The translations under genes and the position numbers were made by a program. Shown here piece by piece: positions 52,579-60,164 of a stretch of DNA of 64,000 bases. The notes beneath the pieces are model-generated. The model ran no database searches and was not told the DNA's origin. It saw nothing but the letters and a program-made list of their open reading frames with translations. Position 1 is the first letter of the stretch. Every line of letters begins with the position of its first letter. Source of the stretch: Gemmatimonadota bacterium (GTDB lineage: Bacteria; Gemmatimonadota; Gemmatimonadetes; Gemmatimonadales; GWC2-71-9); contig JANYKV010000066.1 in the NCBI GenBank assembly GCA_025358055.1, positions 33,075 to 97,074 of the forward strand, in the 5' to 3' direction.

Positions 52579-53304
52579 ATGATTCGACGCATCCTCGCTA
52601 TTGCCACAGTTGCCACCGCCCTGACCGGCACCCCGGCATCCGCGACCAAGTACTGCTTCCATACCGGTGGGTTCAGCGCGTGCGCGAGCGCCACGATTAG
52701 CGTCCAAAACAATCTGACTCAGCTTACGGTTCAAGTGCAGAATCTGAGCGGCGTCGTGGGCAACACCACCTACTCTCTATTCGGCCTTGGTCTTTACTAC
52801 CAGGGAGCCCATTCCCCCTTCAGCGGGTCGTTGGGGCTATTGCAGGGCCCCACGTCACAATGGATCAACGGCGTCTCGAGCCTTCTTAAAGTTCCTGGGC
52901 CTCAGGGGGGCGCTACCTGGCTTGGTGGGGCGGTTATCAAGAATCCCTTGAGCGGCACCCCCGTCAACCATCCGTTGAACGGCAAAGGGTATACCGGCCT
53001 GACCGGGTGCATCACCCACTTCATCGGGACCAACACCTGTAATACCCCGGCGAGCTTCGTGTTCACCCTGTCCAATACTCAGAATTTTTCGCTGAACAAC
53101 CTCGAGGTCGCTTTTGGCGGCACTGATTGGCAGGACCAGAACGGCCATTTGATTCCGAAAATCGATGTCTTCCGCTGCTATGCCACGGATCCGAACTGCG
53201 TAACTGTTCCCGAGCCGATCTCGATGACGCTCCTGGCCACCGGACTTGTTGGTTTGGGTGGAGCGGGCCTGGTGCGTCGCCGGCGGAAACCCTCGCAGAA
53301 GTAG
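52579..53304 (+). CDS. PEP-CTERM protein 2
   Basis: The 241-residue protein has a signal peptide (ILAIATVATALTGTPASA) and the C-terminal tail VPEPISMTLLATGLVGLGGA plus a basic RRRRKPSQK end. It is a clear paralogue of the protein at 51541: KYCFHTGGFSACAS, TGC...TNTC and FRCYATDPNCVTVPEP correspond one to one. ATG 52579 has GGAG seven bases ahead; a longer frame to 52471 would extend past the promoter leader. It has its own sigma-54 promoter and a strong terminator. Confidence 0.93.
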   Translation: MIRRILAIATVATALTGTPASATKYCFHTGGFSACASATISVQNNLTQLTVQVQNLSGVVGNTTYSLFGLGLYYQGAHSPFSGSLGLLQGPTSQWINGVSSLLKVPGPQGGATWLGGAVIKNPLSGTPVNHPLNGKGYTGLTGCITHFIGTNTCNTPASFVFTLSNTQNFSLNNLEVAFGGTDWQDQNGHLIPKIDVFRCYATDPNCVTVPEPISMTLLATGLVGLGGAGLVRRRRKPSQK

Positions 53305-53331
53305 GCCTCCCCCCCCGATCGTCCCCCGCTG

Positions 53332-53368
53332 AACTGGAACCGGCCCCTTCTTGGGGCCGGTTTCAGTT
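53332..53368. terminator. Bidirectional hairpin terminator
   Basis: AACTGGAACCGGCCCC (53332-53347) pairs with GGGGCCGGTTTCAGTT (53353-53368) with one G-U pair and a TTCTT loop. It overlaps the stop codon of the convergent VanZ gene and can serve both PEP-CTERM 2 and VanZ transcripts. Confidence 0.8.
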
Positions 53369-54622
53369 GCGTTCCGGCCGAAACCCCATCCACCTCCACC
53401 CGCAAATCATCCCCGCCGTGGTGGAGAACAACCACGAGACCCATTCCCTCGGCGCGGCCTGATGTAGGTGGCTGAGCGCCGGAATGACGGAGAGGCATGT
53501 GATCCCGGTGGTGACTGCCGTAGCAAGGGCCAAGGTCCGGTCTACACCGAATAGGGTTCCCGCCAACAGTGCGATCGGGAAGAAAACAATCATGATCCAG
53601 AGGGCGTCGAAGATCCGGCCTTCCGGGCCGAACGCATGCTCGATTGGAACCAGTAGACTCCACGCGCTGGTGGGTGACACGTCTTGGTAGGCTACTTTTG
53701 AGCCGCCCCGCGCCTTAAAAATGGTCTCGAGGCGGCCGTCATGGAGGAGTCCGCGGACGACCACCGTGTCCTCCGCGCGGGCGGCGCTGAAGGCGCCGTC
53801 CAGCCGAATCCCTGGGCTTTGGAGGCCCGCGGCGCTCGCGCGGAGCCAGGTGCGGAACAACAGATCCTCCCCATCGCGATCGAGTTGAGCGACTGGGTGG
53901 CCGATGCCATCGGTTACGATAATGATCGGGGCCGGGCCCGAGGAACGGGGACCAGCCACAATCACGGCGCGTAACTCGATGGGGCCACTCTCGTATGAGT
54001 CCGGGATTCCGCTTGCCGGCAAGATCGGGCCATCCGGGATAGGCCGGCCTTGAAAGCTGCTGGCGAGCAGCTTTCCCTCGAAAGGCGCCGTGTAAGGAAG
54101 GTGGTGGGCCCACAGGCTCCACCAGAACGGAGTGGGTGGGGAGACCGGGTGAAGGAGCCAGCCGGCGATCGCCCAAACCAATGTGACGCTCGCAGCTGTC
54201 GTCCACATCAGCCGCCGTGCTCCTGCCGGCGAGATGTGCTCCCATCGTCGTAGATTTCGGGCGACCCAGAGTCCGATGAGGCCGCCGAGGGCATTGCTCA
54301 GGACATCTCGCGCACTCGGATCCCGGCCGGGAATCCAGATCTGAGCGATCTCGATCATCATCGGACCAAGACTGAGAATGGCGAGCGACCACCACGCCCG
54401 GAGGCGCAAAAGTGCGAGTCCCAGCCCGAGTGGCACGAAAAGAGCCATGTTGAGAAGAACGTCTACAGTCGCCAAATCCCCGCACCGCATACACCAGTGC
54501 CAAGCATTTCTGGCGCCGAGCTGGGTGCCCGACATAGACTTCAGGGTGATCAGAAGGATCAGCGCGGCGTAGGCGATCGTGACAAAATGGAGAATCCGGA
54601 TTCGAGCATTCCAGAGCGGCAC
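53363..54622 (-). CDS. VanZ-family membrane protein with an inserted periplasmic domain
   Basis: The 419-residue protein has an N-terminal VanZ domain (VDVLLNMALFVPLGLGLALL, MMIEIAQIWIPGRDPSARDV, NALGGLIGLWVARNL), then about 190 residues of probable periplasmic beta-sandwich (ELRAVIVAGPRSSGPAP to VVVRGLLHDGRLETIF), which resembles a LamG/concanavalin-like fold, and more membrane helices at the C-terminus. VanZ proteins are linked to envelope or exopolysaccharide loci. GTG 54622 was chosen for a divergent gap of about 120 bases to the ArnT-like gene. Confidence 0.75.
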   Translation of the reverse strand: MPLWNARIRILHFVTIAYAALILLITLKSMSGTQLGARNAWHWCMRCGDLATVDVLLNMALFVPLGLGLALLRLRAWWSLAILSLGPMMIEIAQIWIPGRDPSARDVLSNALGGLIGLWVARNLRRWEHISPAGARRLMWTTAASVTLVWAIAGWLLHPVSPPTPFWWSLWAHHLPYTAPFEGKLLASSFQGRPIPDGPILPASGIPDSYESGPIELRAVIVAGPRSSGPAPIIIVTDGIGHPVAQLDRDGEDLLFRTWLRASAAGLQSPGIRLDGAFSAARAEDTVVVRGLLHDGRLETIFKARGGSKVAYQDVSPTSAWSLLVPIEHAFGPEGRIFDALWIMIVFFPIALLAGTLFGVDRTLALATAVTTGITCLSVIPALSHLHQAAPREWVSWLFSTTAGMICGWRWMGFRPERN

Positions 54623-54740
54623 ACGAATCTCCCACGCATGATATGAACGGTTCGGGGAAGATAGGCCGCACCCATGCAAAGGGAAGCGCGCTAGCGGAGG
54701 CGCTAGACGAATCGAGGAGGCCCGGGGGGCTTTTGCATAC

Positions 54741-56234
54741 GTGAACAAATTCAAACCGGTCTCGCAGTGGCTCCTCATGTTCACGCCCGTAGCGGTGCTG
54801 ATCGCGCGCCATTGGAGCTATCATCCATTGGTCACGCATACTGACTACGCTCAGTATTTGATGCACGCCGATGCCCTGGCCCATGGCCGGGCCTACAACG
54901 ACATCGGCTATATTTTCACACCGCTTCGGGCTCTCGTCGGCCCGTCCACGCTGCCGCCCGGCCTTCCCCTTACTCTGTACCCTATTCTGCGTTGGTTCGG
55001 ACCCAACCCGGTCCTGCTGAAACTGCTGATGGCGGTGTGCCTCACGGCCTTCCTCCTCGCCGTGCAAAAGTATTTTGCCTCGCGCATTGGTCCGTGGCGC
55101 GCAGCCCTCGTGTGCATGTTCTTAGGGCTGGCATTGGAAACGGACTACGCCACCAATGCGGTCGGGAGCGACCTGGGGTTTTGCGCCCTGGTTTGGGGAG
55201 TTGTGCTACTGGCAGGGGAGGCCGAGGCGTCGTGGACCTGGGCCAGGGCAGCGGAAATCGCGGTGCTCGGATCCGGTGCGATTCTCTATCGCTTAGCCGG
55301 CGCTCCACTGATCGTTGGCCTCGGCCTGTTCGGGTTACTGCATTTCAAGCGGCTTGGGGTTCGGCCGTTCGTGATAGTACTGGTCTGGTGTGCCGTACTC
55401 TACGCGACTTACCTGGTGGTGGAATCCAAACCGTCAGAAAGCGCCGCGCTCGGTCCAACGGTTGCCGCCCGGGCCGCGCGCGGAGTTTTTGGCCTGCTTC
55501 AGGGCATCTGGAACCATATCTACGAATATCGGTTGGCAGTCCTGGACAGCCATCTGTACCCATTTCATTGGAAATTCGCCAACTCGGTGTACCACGTGGT
55601 GTCGCTGAGCTCATTGCTCTTCGGTCTTGTCCTGTGGGTTCGGCAGAATCGTAGCAGCTTCCTCCTCTGTTTTCTGCTCGCGTACCTGTCGATGTTGTTG
55701 GTGGTCAAGGTCCAGGACCCTCGGTATCTCTGGCCGGTGTATCCGCTACTAACTGCCTGCCTCATTCTCGGCTTGGAGGCAATTCTCGCTCTCGTTATCC
55801 CCGGCCAGGATCGTGACGTGACCCGCAAGGTCGCTTTGACCAGTCTGCTCGTGTGTGGTGCATTTGCGTTCGGCGAAGGTCTTGCCGACAAGCCACCCAA
55901 GAACTTGCTTGGTGAACCGGATGTCCAGGCACTCTTCACCTGGTTCCGTCACGTGCAGGGTCCCGAGACTCGCGTGGCCTTCCACAACCCTCGCGTCTTT
56001 GCGTGGGAGACCGGAATACCGTCGATGCCGGTCGTGAGAGGTTCGTACGATGTCGTCCGGGCTGAACTGACGCGGAATCGGATTACCCACTTCGTTGCGG
56101 GCGACCTTGGGGTACATAAATTTTTGGACGATTCGGTCCGAGCGTTTGCCCAGCGCTTTCCGGGCGAATTCCGGGAGGAGTTTCGAAACTCAAGCTTTAC
56201 CGTGTATCGCGTCCTTTCGTCACCGGCGCCTTAA
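54741..56234 (+). CDS. ArnT/PMT-like membrane glycosyltransferase
   Basis: The 497-residue protein has 11 or 12 helices. The first periplasmic loop has VTHTDYAQYLMHADALAHGR, with the aspartate and tyrosine pattern of GT39/GT83-type enzymes that use polyprenyl-phosphate sugars. The middle helices have DPRYLWPVYPLLTACLILG, and the last 120 residues form a soluble C-terminal domain. It likely glycosylates lipid-linked glycan or protein at the periplasmic face. The GTG start follows a short divergent gap with VanZ. Substrate unknown. Confidence 0.72.
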   Translation: MNKFKPVSQWLLMFTPVAVLIARHWSYHPLVTHTDYAQYLMHADALAHGRAYNDIGYIFTPLRALVGPSTLPPGLPLTLYPILRWFGPNPVLLKLLMAVCLTAFLLAVQKYFASRIGPWRAALVCMFLGLALETDYATNAVGSDLGFCALVWGVVLLAGEAEASWTWARAAEIAVLGSGAILYRLAGAPLIVGLGLFGLLHFKRLGVRPFVIVLVWCAVLYATYLVVESKPSESAALGPTVAARAARGVFGLLQGIWNHIYEYRLAVLDSHLYPFHWKFANSVYHVVSLSSLLFGLVLWVRQNRSSFLLCFLLAYLSMLLVVKVQDPRYLWPVYPLLTACLILGLEAILALVIPGQDRDVTRKVALTSLLVCGAFAFGEGLADKPPKNLLGEPDVQALFTWFRHVQGPETRVAFHNPRVFAWETGIPSMPVVRGSYDVVRAELTRNRITHFVAGDLGVHKFLDDSVRAFAQRFPGEFREEFRNSSFTVYRVLSSPAP

Positions 56235-56357
56235 GGCCCGCCATTCCTTAGCCGGGGCTCACCAGAGCCTCCGGTACCCATACCCCGATTCTAGGGTCCT
56301 GCCAGCGGTCGCGCGCGCCTCATCCCCAGAGCCCCCCGCCCCTCCAGCCTGGCGTGC

Positions 56358-56373
56358 GTCGCGCAAAGGCGAC
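56358..56373. promoter_or_regulatory. Second copy of the palindrome GTYGC-N6-GCGAC
   Basis: GTCGC-GCAAAG-GCGAC lies about 50 bases ahead of the -24 element at 56414. It matches the 46075 box in both half-sites and spacing. The two boxes stand about 32 bases apart in their distance to the promoter, close to three helical turns, so they would be on the same DNA face. Confidence 0.55.
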
Positions 56374-56413
56374 CTCGAGCACCTTTCTGTCGAGTGCCGG
56401 CATTTGTTCGGTA

Positions 56414-56429
56414 TGGCACGCCTGTTGCT
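56414..56429 (+). promoter_or_regulatory. Perfect sigma-54 promoter
   Basis: TGGCAC-GCCTG-TTGCT matches the consensus TGGCAC-N5-TTGC(A/T) at all positions, with GG at 56415-56416 and GC at 56427-56428. Transcription would start near 56440 and run toward the transferase gene at 56858. Confidence 0.8.
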
Positions 56430-56857
56430 TGAAATTTGAATTAAGTTTAAGGTGCCTCATCATTTGTGGCCGGCGCCCGGTCCTCGCCAGGGACATCCGT
56501 CCGCTCACGGACGCGACCGAGGCCCGGTGGACCAAGATCGAGGGTGGGCCGGATCTTCCTCCCCGGATTCGCGGCGATTCTCTACTGGAATGGCTGGAAG
56601 TTCCGGTGATTCTTACCATGGCGACCTCAGAACCGCCAATGTTCTCGATGATTCGATCCGGCCCTAAGGTCAGTCGTTATCCCGAATGGTCTCACGAGGA
56701 TTCACCAATCAGGGGTTCCCGGTGTATCGAGTGTTTCCGAGCCGGTCGTCGCACGCAACGTTGGTTGTTCATTGATTCCCTGCGGCTCGGCCTGCTCTGG
56801 GGACATCGATTGGACGGCACGCTGCGAGCGAGCGAGTCCTAAGCGTCCTGATCGCCA

Positions 56858-58888
56858 GTGAATCGCATGCGAACTCAATCCTCTTCCTCCGGTGCCGCAC
56901 TAGTCCGGGTTCTTGCATGGCTACCGGTCGGTGCTCTCACCTACCATCTGAAAGACACCGTTCTGCTTCGATCGGGTGGGTATGACCTAGTTGCGCAACT
57001 GCTCCACATTGAGCGGTCCGCCGATCTCTCCGTCTGGTACAAATTGGCCCTTTTTCGTAAGGAAGCATTGCTCGTCGGATTACTCCTCCCCCTGTCTCTC
57101 TTCGCGCTGGTCCGTTGGATGTCACCCAGGCATGGGCGGGTGCTTGTGGGGACTCTCGGTACGGTGGCACTCGTCATTCTCTACCTTGAGCTCAAAACGT
57201 TTTGGGAGGTCGGCACCTTCCTACCCTTTTCGATTTTATCGGGGGGGATTTGGCAGGCGGGTAGGCAGTATGGGAATGACTACATGAACATCGGATCCCT
57301 GGTGAAGTTCTGCATTCTGATTGGGGCGACGTTTCTGTTTCTCTGGGCCTCGGCCCGTTTTGATCGAATTGATCGGCGGTGGGAGGGGCGACCCCGACGT
57401 GCTGTCTACCTCGCGAGCGTCGGGCTCCTCGTGGGGTTGGCTGGTGTGACCTGGCTTCCTCAGGTCCCGCCGAATCCCTATCTCTCCAATGTGTTCGTAA
57501 GTAGCATGAATTCGTTTCTCGGCCTCTCGTCAGAGGCGGCGACGACTCGAGAATATGAAGGGAGGAGCCCGCGTCAACTCCTCGACCAGTATCGAGACCT
57601 GACTAGGTCACCGCTCCCCAATGCGAAGAGCGCATATTGGGCGCAAGCTGCAGGTTTCGACGTTCTCTTCTTCGTCCTCGAGACGGCTCCAGCGGAGTGC
57701 CTCGACCTCACCGCTTCGACCGGAAAGTTCCCGAACTTCGAGCACCTCCGCGAGCACGCGTTCGTGGGGGTGCGACATTTCAGCACGTACCCCTATACCG
57801 TTCGGGCCGTCTTCTCGATCTACAGCTCGTGGTACCCGTCTCACTCAACCCATGACTTCATCGAAGCTTTGACCGAAGTGAGTCGGGATCTCAAGGCTCC
57901 TGGAGTGATCCGGAGTTTGGCTGATCAGGGATACTCCACGGCGGTCTTTGTCCCGGAGGTGACCGAGAACTTCGACAATGACTACGCCAGATTCAAAGCC
58001 CTCGGGTTTCAGCGCCAGGTCGTGCCGAAGGACGCCGATCCACTCGCGGAGACGTCCCCCGTGGCTGGCGACCAGCGTCGCTCCTGGCGGCGTACCAAAG
58101 ACCTCCAAGTGCTGGGGCTGTTGGAGTCTGACTTGCGCCGCACCATTCGCTCGGGCCATCGATATGCCTACGCCTTTCACCCTCAATACAGCCACGGGCC
58201 GTGGCCGAACACGTCCGTGCATTCCACCCTGGATGCGATCTGCCAAGAGGGCCGGGCAATTTTCCAGGAAGAGGATCGGTGGATGGGCCGAATTCTCCAA
58301 TTATTAGAAGGGGAAGGGGCTCTGGACCGTACGCTGGTGGTTGTGACGGGAGATCATGGCTTTCGGACCAGTACGGAGTACCCTGAGTTCCTCGGCGGGA
58401 CCCTCAACGACGTCAGCTACCGAGTGCCCCTCCTAATCTCCGCTCCGGGTGTGCTGTCCTCAGCGGTCCCGATTCAATGGATGACCTCTCATATTGACAT
58501 TGCTCCCTCCGTCCTCGACTTGTTGGGCGTCAGTCGGGAACGCGATCTGGAGCTGGGGAGTCCAATCTGGAACCCGCAGCTCGGAGGTCGCACTACCTTC
58601 TTCTATGCCCAGGAGTATCTCGGAACGGATGGTTTCTATTCCAACGGGAACATTTACATGCTCAAGTACATCTTCGGCGGTGTCGCCGCCGCGAAGTGGA
58701 CCGGGAAATTGGAATTCGCGCCTTCCGACTTGGGCAAACCCGATCGTGCGTTGGCGGACACAATCCGGGCGACGCTGGTTCGCGCCACCTCCATCCAAGC
58801 TGGAATCGCCCGCGCCATGATTCCGTCGTCGTTCGATTCCGCCTTTAGTACGGCCCCACGGGCTGGGAGCCAGAAGGGGGAGAATTGA
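56858..58888 (+). CDS. LtaS-like alkaline-phosphatase-fold transferase
   Basis: The 676-residue protein has about five N-terminal membrane helices (to about residue 205) and a large extracytoplasmic domain. The nucleophile region reads FFVLETAPAECLDL with Thr276, as in lipoteichoic-acid-synthase and phosphoethanolamine transferases, and the metal site VVVTGDHGFRTS is present. There is no CxPSR motif, so it is not a sulfatase. It probably transfers a phospho-headgroup to a surface glycan. GTG 56858 or ATG 56867 are both possible. Its upstream region has the best sigma-54 promoter in the window. Confidence 0.8.
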   Translation: MNRMRTQSSSSGAALVRVLAWLPVGALTYHLKDTVLLRSGGYDLVAQLLHIERSADLSVWYKLALFRKEALLVGLLLPLSLFALVRWMSPRHGRVLVGTLGTVALVILYLELKTFWEVGTFLPFSILSGGIWQAGRQYGNDYMNIGSLVKFCILIGATFLFLWASARFDRIDRRWEGRPRRAVYLASVGLLVGLAGVTWLPQVPPNPYLSNVFVSSMNSFLGLSSEAATTREYEGRSPRQLLDQYRDLTRSPLPNAKSAYWAQAAGFDVLFFVLETAPAECLDLTASTGKFPNFEHLREHAFVGVRHFSTYPYTVRAVFSIYSSWYPSHSTHDFIEALTEVSRDLKAPGVIRSLADQGYSTAVFVPEVTENFDNDYARFKALGFQRQVVPKDADPLAETSPVAGDQRRSWRRTKDLQVLGLLESDLRRTIRSGHRYAYAFHPQYSHGPWPNTSVHSTLDAICQEGRAIFQEEDRWMGRILQLLEGEGALDRTLVVVTGDHGFRTSTEYPEFLGGTLNDVSYRVPLLISAPGVLSSAVPIQWMTSHIDIAPSVLDLLGVSRERDLELGSPIWNPQLGGRTTFFYAQEYLGTDGFYSNGNIYMLKYIFGGVAAAKWTGKLEFAPSDLGKPDRALADTIRATLVRATSIQAGIARAMIPSSFDSAFSTAPRAGSQKGEN

Positions 58889-58930
58889 GGGCGCGGCGCC
58901 TCCCACTCGATGAGGCGTCGCCCGCGCCTC
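58887..58930. terminator. GC-rich imperfect hairpin after the transferase gene
   Basis: GAGGGCGCGGCGCCTC (58887-58902) can pair imperfectly with GAGGCGTCGCCCGCGCCTC (58912-58930). It overlaps the stop of the preceding gene. No T-tract follows, so termination is uncertain. Confidence 0.4.
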
Positions 58931-59081
58931 AGGCCGAGTCAAAACGGAGATCCCCGGTACGTCGCAGGATTGTGGCGAACGCCGGCTGGGCCGATCCGTC
59001 CACCTGGCAGAGAACCAAAGCGACACCTCTCCCGGTCCAGGACACGCAAGGTCTTCTAACGCCTTATTCGACTTGGCAATA

Positions 59082-59097
59082 CGGTACGTTTCTTGCT
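59082..59097 (+). promoter_or_regulatory. Sigma-54-like promoter before the epimerase
   Basis: CGGTAC-GTTTC-TTGCT has GG at 59083-59084 and GC at 59095-59096, exactly ten bases apart, with the full TTGCT -12 block. It differs from consensus at two positions of the -24 block. The start would be near 59108, 60 bases before the ATG. Confidence 0.55.
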
Positions 59098-59167
59098 AGC
59101 GGCAGCTACATGAAAGCGTCTCTGTGACCTGGATTCCCGATAAGGTGATTGACCGAATGGAGAAACG

Positions 59168-60151
59168 ATGACGAGTCGAAAGACCTTGGTTCTGGTCACC
59201 GGCGGTGCTGGGTTCATCGGTTCCCATGTCACCGAGCGAGCGCTCCGGCTCGGGTACCGAGTCCGAGTGGTCGATAATCTCTCCACCGGTGACGAGCGGA
59301 ACCTCGCCGCATTCGCAAATCAAATCGAATTCATCCGAGGTGATCTTACGGATCCCGCCGTCTGTCGAAACGTAGTGCGGGGCGTGGACACGGTTTTTCA
59401 TCTTGCGGCGCTACCCAGCGTGCCACGATCAATGGCGGATCCTTGGGGCTCGCATCACCACAATGTCAACGCGACCGTGCAGCTGCTTATGGCCTGCCGA
59501 GATGCCGGAGTGCGCCGGCTCGTGTATTCGAGTTCGAGTTCGGTGTACGGAGACACTCCGGTCCTCCCCAAAGTTGAGTCCATGGAAGTCCAGCCCCGCT
59601 CCCCTTATGCGGCAGCGAAGCTCGCTGCGGAGCAATACGTGCTCGCCTTCGGTCGGGCCGGCTTGGTGGAGGGTGTGGCTCTCCGGTACTTCAATGTTTT
59701 CGGACCTCGCCAAAGCCCGCATTCCAGCTATGCCGCCGTCATTCCCGCCTTTTTCGCCGCGGCTCAGGAGGGCCGAACCGCATCGATCAACGGGGATGGC
59801 CAGCAAACCCGCGACTTCACCTATGTGGAGAACGTTGTGGCGGCCAATTTTCTCGCGGCTACCGGTCCGAGCGAACGGGTCAACGGGAGTGTAGTTAATA
59901 TCGGGGCGGGCGATCGGACCTCGTTACTCCGTCTCGTCGAGTTGATCTCGGAAGTGACGAACCGTGAGGTTCGCGTTGACCACGCCCCACCTCGATCGGG
60001 CGATGTTCGCGATTCCTTGGCCAGCACGGATCGGGCCCATGCCGTTCTGGGTTATTCTCCCATGGTAGATCTGCGGGAAGGACTCGGTCGCACGTGGCAG
60101 TGGTTCCAAGAAAGTCTCGGAGAATTGACGCCAACAACCATTGCCCGCTGA
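59168..60151 (+). CDS. NAD-dependent sugar epimerase/dehydratase
   Basis: The 327-residue extended SDR has the NAD loop GGAGFIGSHV, DNLSTGDERNL, FHLAALPSVPRSM, the catalytic serine in VYSSSSSVYGD and YAAAKLAAEQY, plus YFNVFGPRQSP, as in UDP-glucose 4-epimerases and WbpP-type UDP-N-acetylglucosamine 4-epimerases. Codons 1-10 and a GGAG nine bases upstream support the ATG. It supplies an activated sugar for the polysaccharide made by the neighbouring enzymes. Confidence 0.88.
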   Translation: MTSRKTLVLVTGGAGFIGSHVTERALRLGYRVRVVDNLSTGDERNLAAFANQIEFIRGDLTDPAVCRNVVRGVDTVFHLAALPSVPRSMADPWGSHHHNVNATVQLLMACRDAGVRRLVYSSSSSVYGDTPVLPKVESMEVQPRSPYAAAKLAAEQYVLAFGRAGLVEGVALRYFNVFGPRQSPHSSYAAVIPAFFAAAQEGRTASINGDGQQTRDFTYVENVVAANFLAATGPSERVNGSVVNIGAGDRTSLLRLVELISEVTNREVRVDHAPPRSGDVRDSLASTDRAHAVLGYSPMVDLREGLGRTWQWFQESLGELTPTTIAR

Positions 60152-60164
60152 GCGCGTGGTGTTG

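Larger units (their letters stand above)
56235..56857. other. Long upstream region with sigma-54 promoter; possible short ORF
   Basis: This 620-base stretch holds the palindrome at 56358 and the sigma-54 promoter at 56414, and then about 420 bases before the transferase start. An open frame crosses it to 56842 with reasonable codon use, but it has no start codon after the promoter until an internal ATG at about 56620, leaving about 74 residues that match nothing I know. It may be a leader peptide, a decayed gene or a long 5' untranslated region. Confidence 0.4.

Noticed and set aside
53739..55067. Minus-strand open frame of 442 codons
   Set aside because: It is a frame-shifted shadow of the VanZ gene and antisense of the ArnT-like gene; no recognisable segment.
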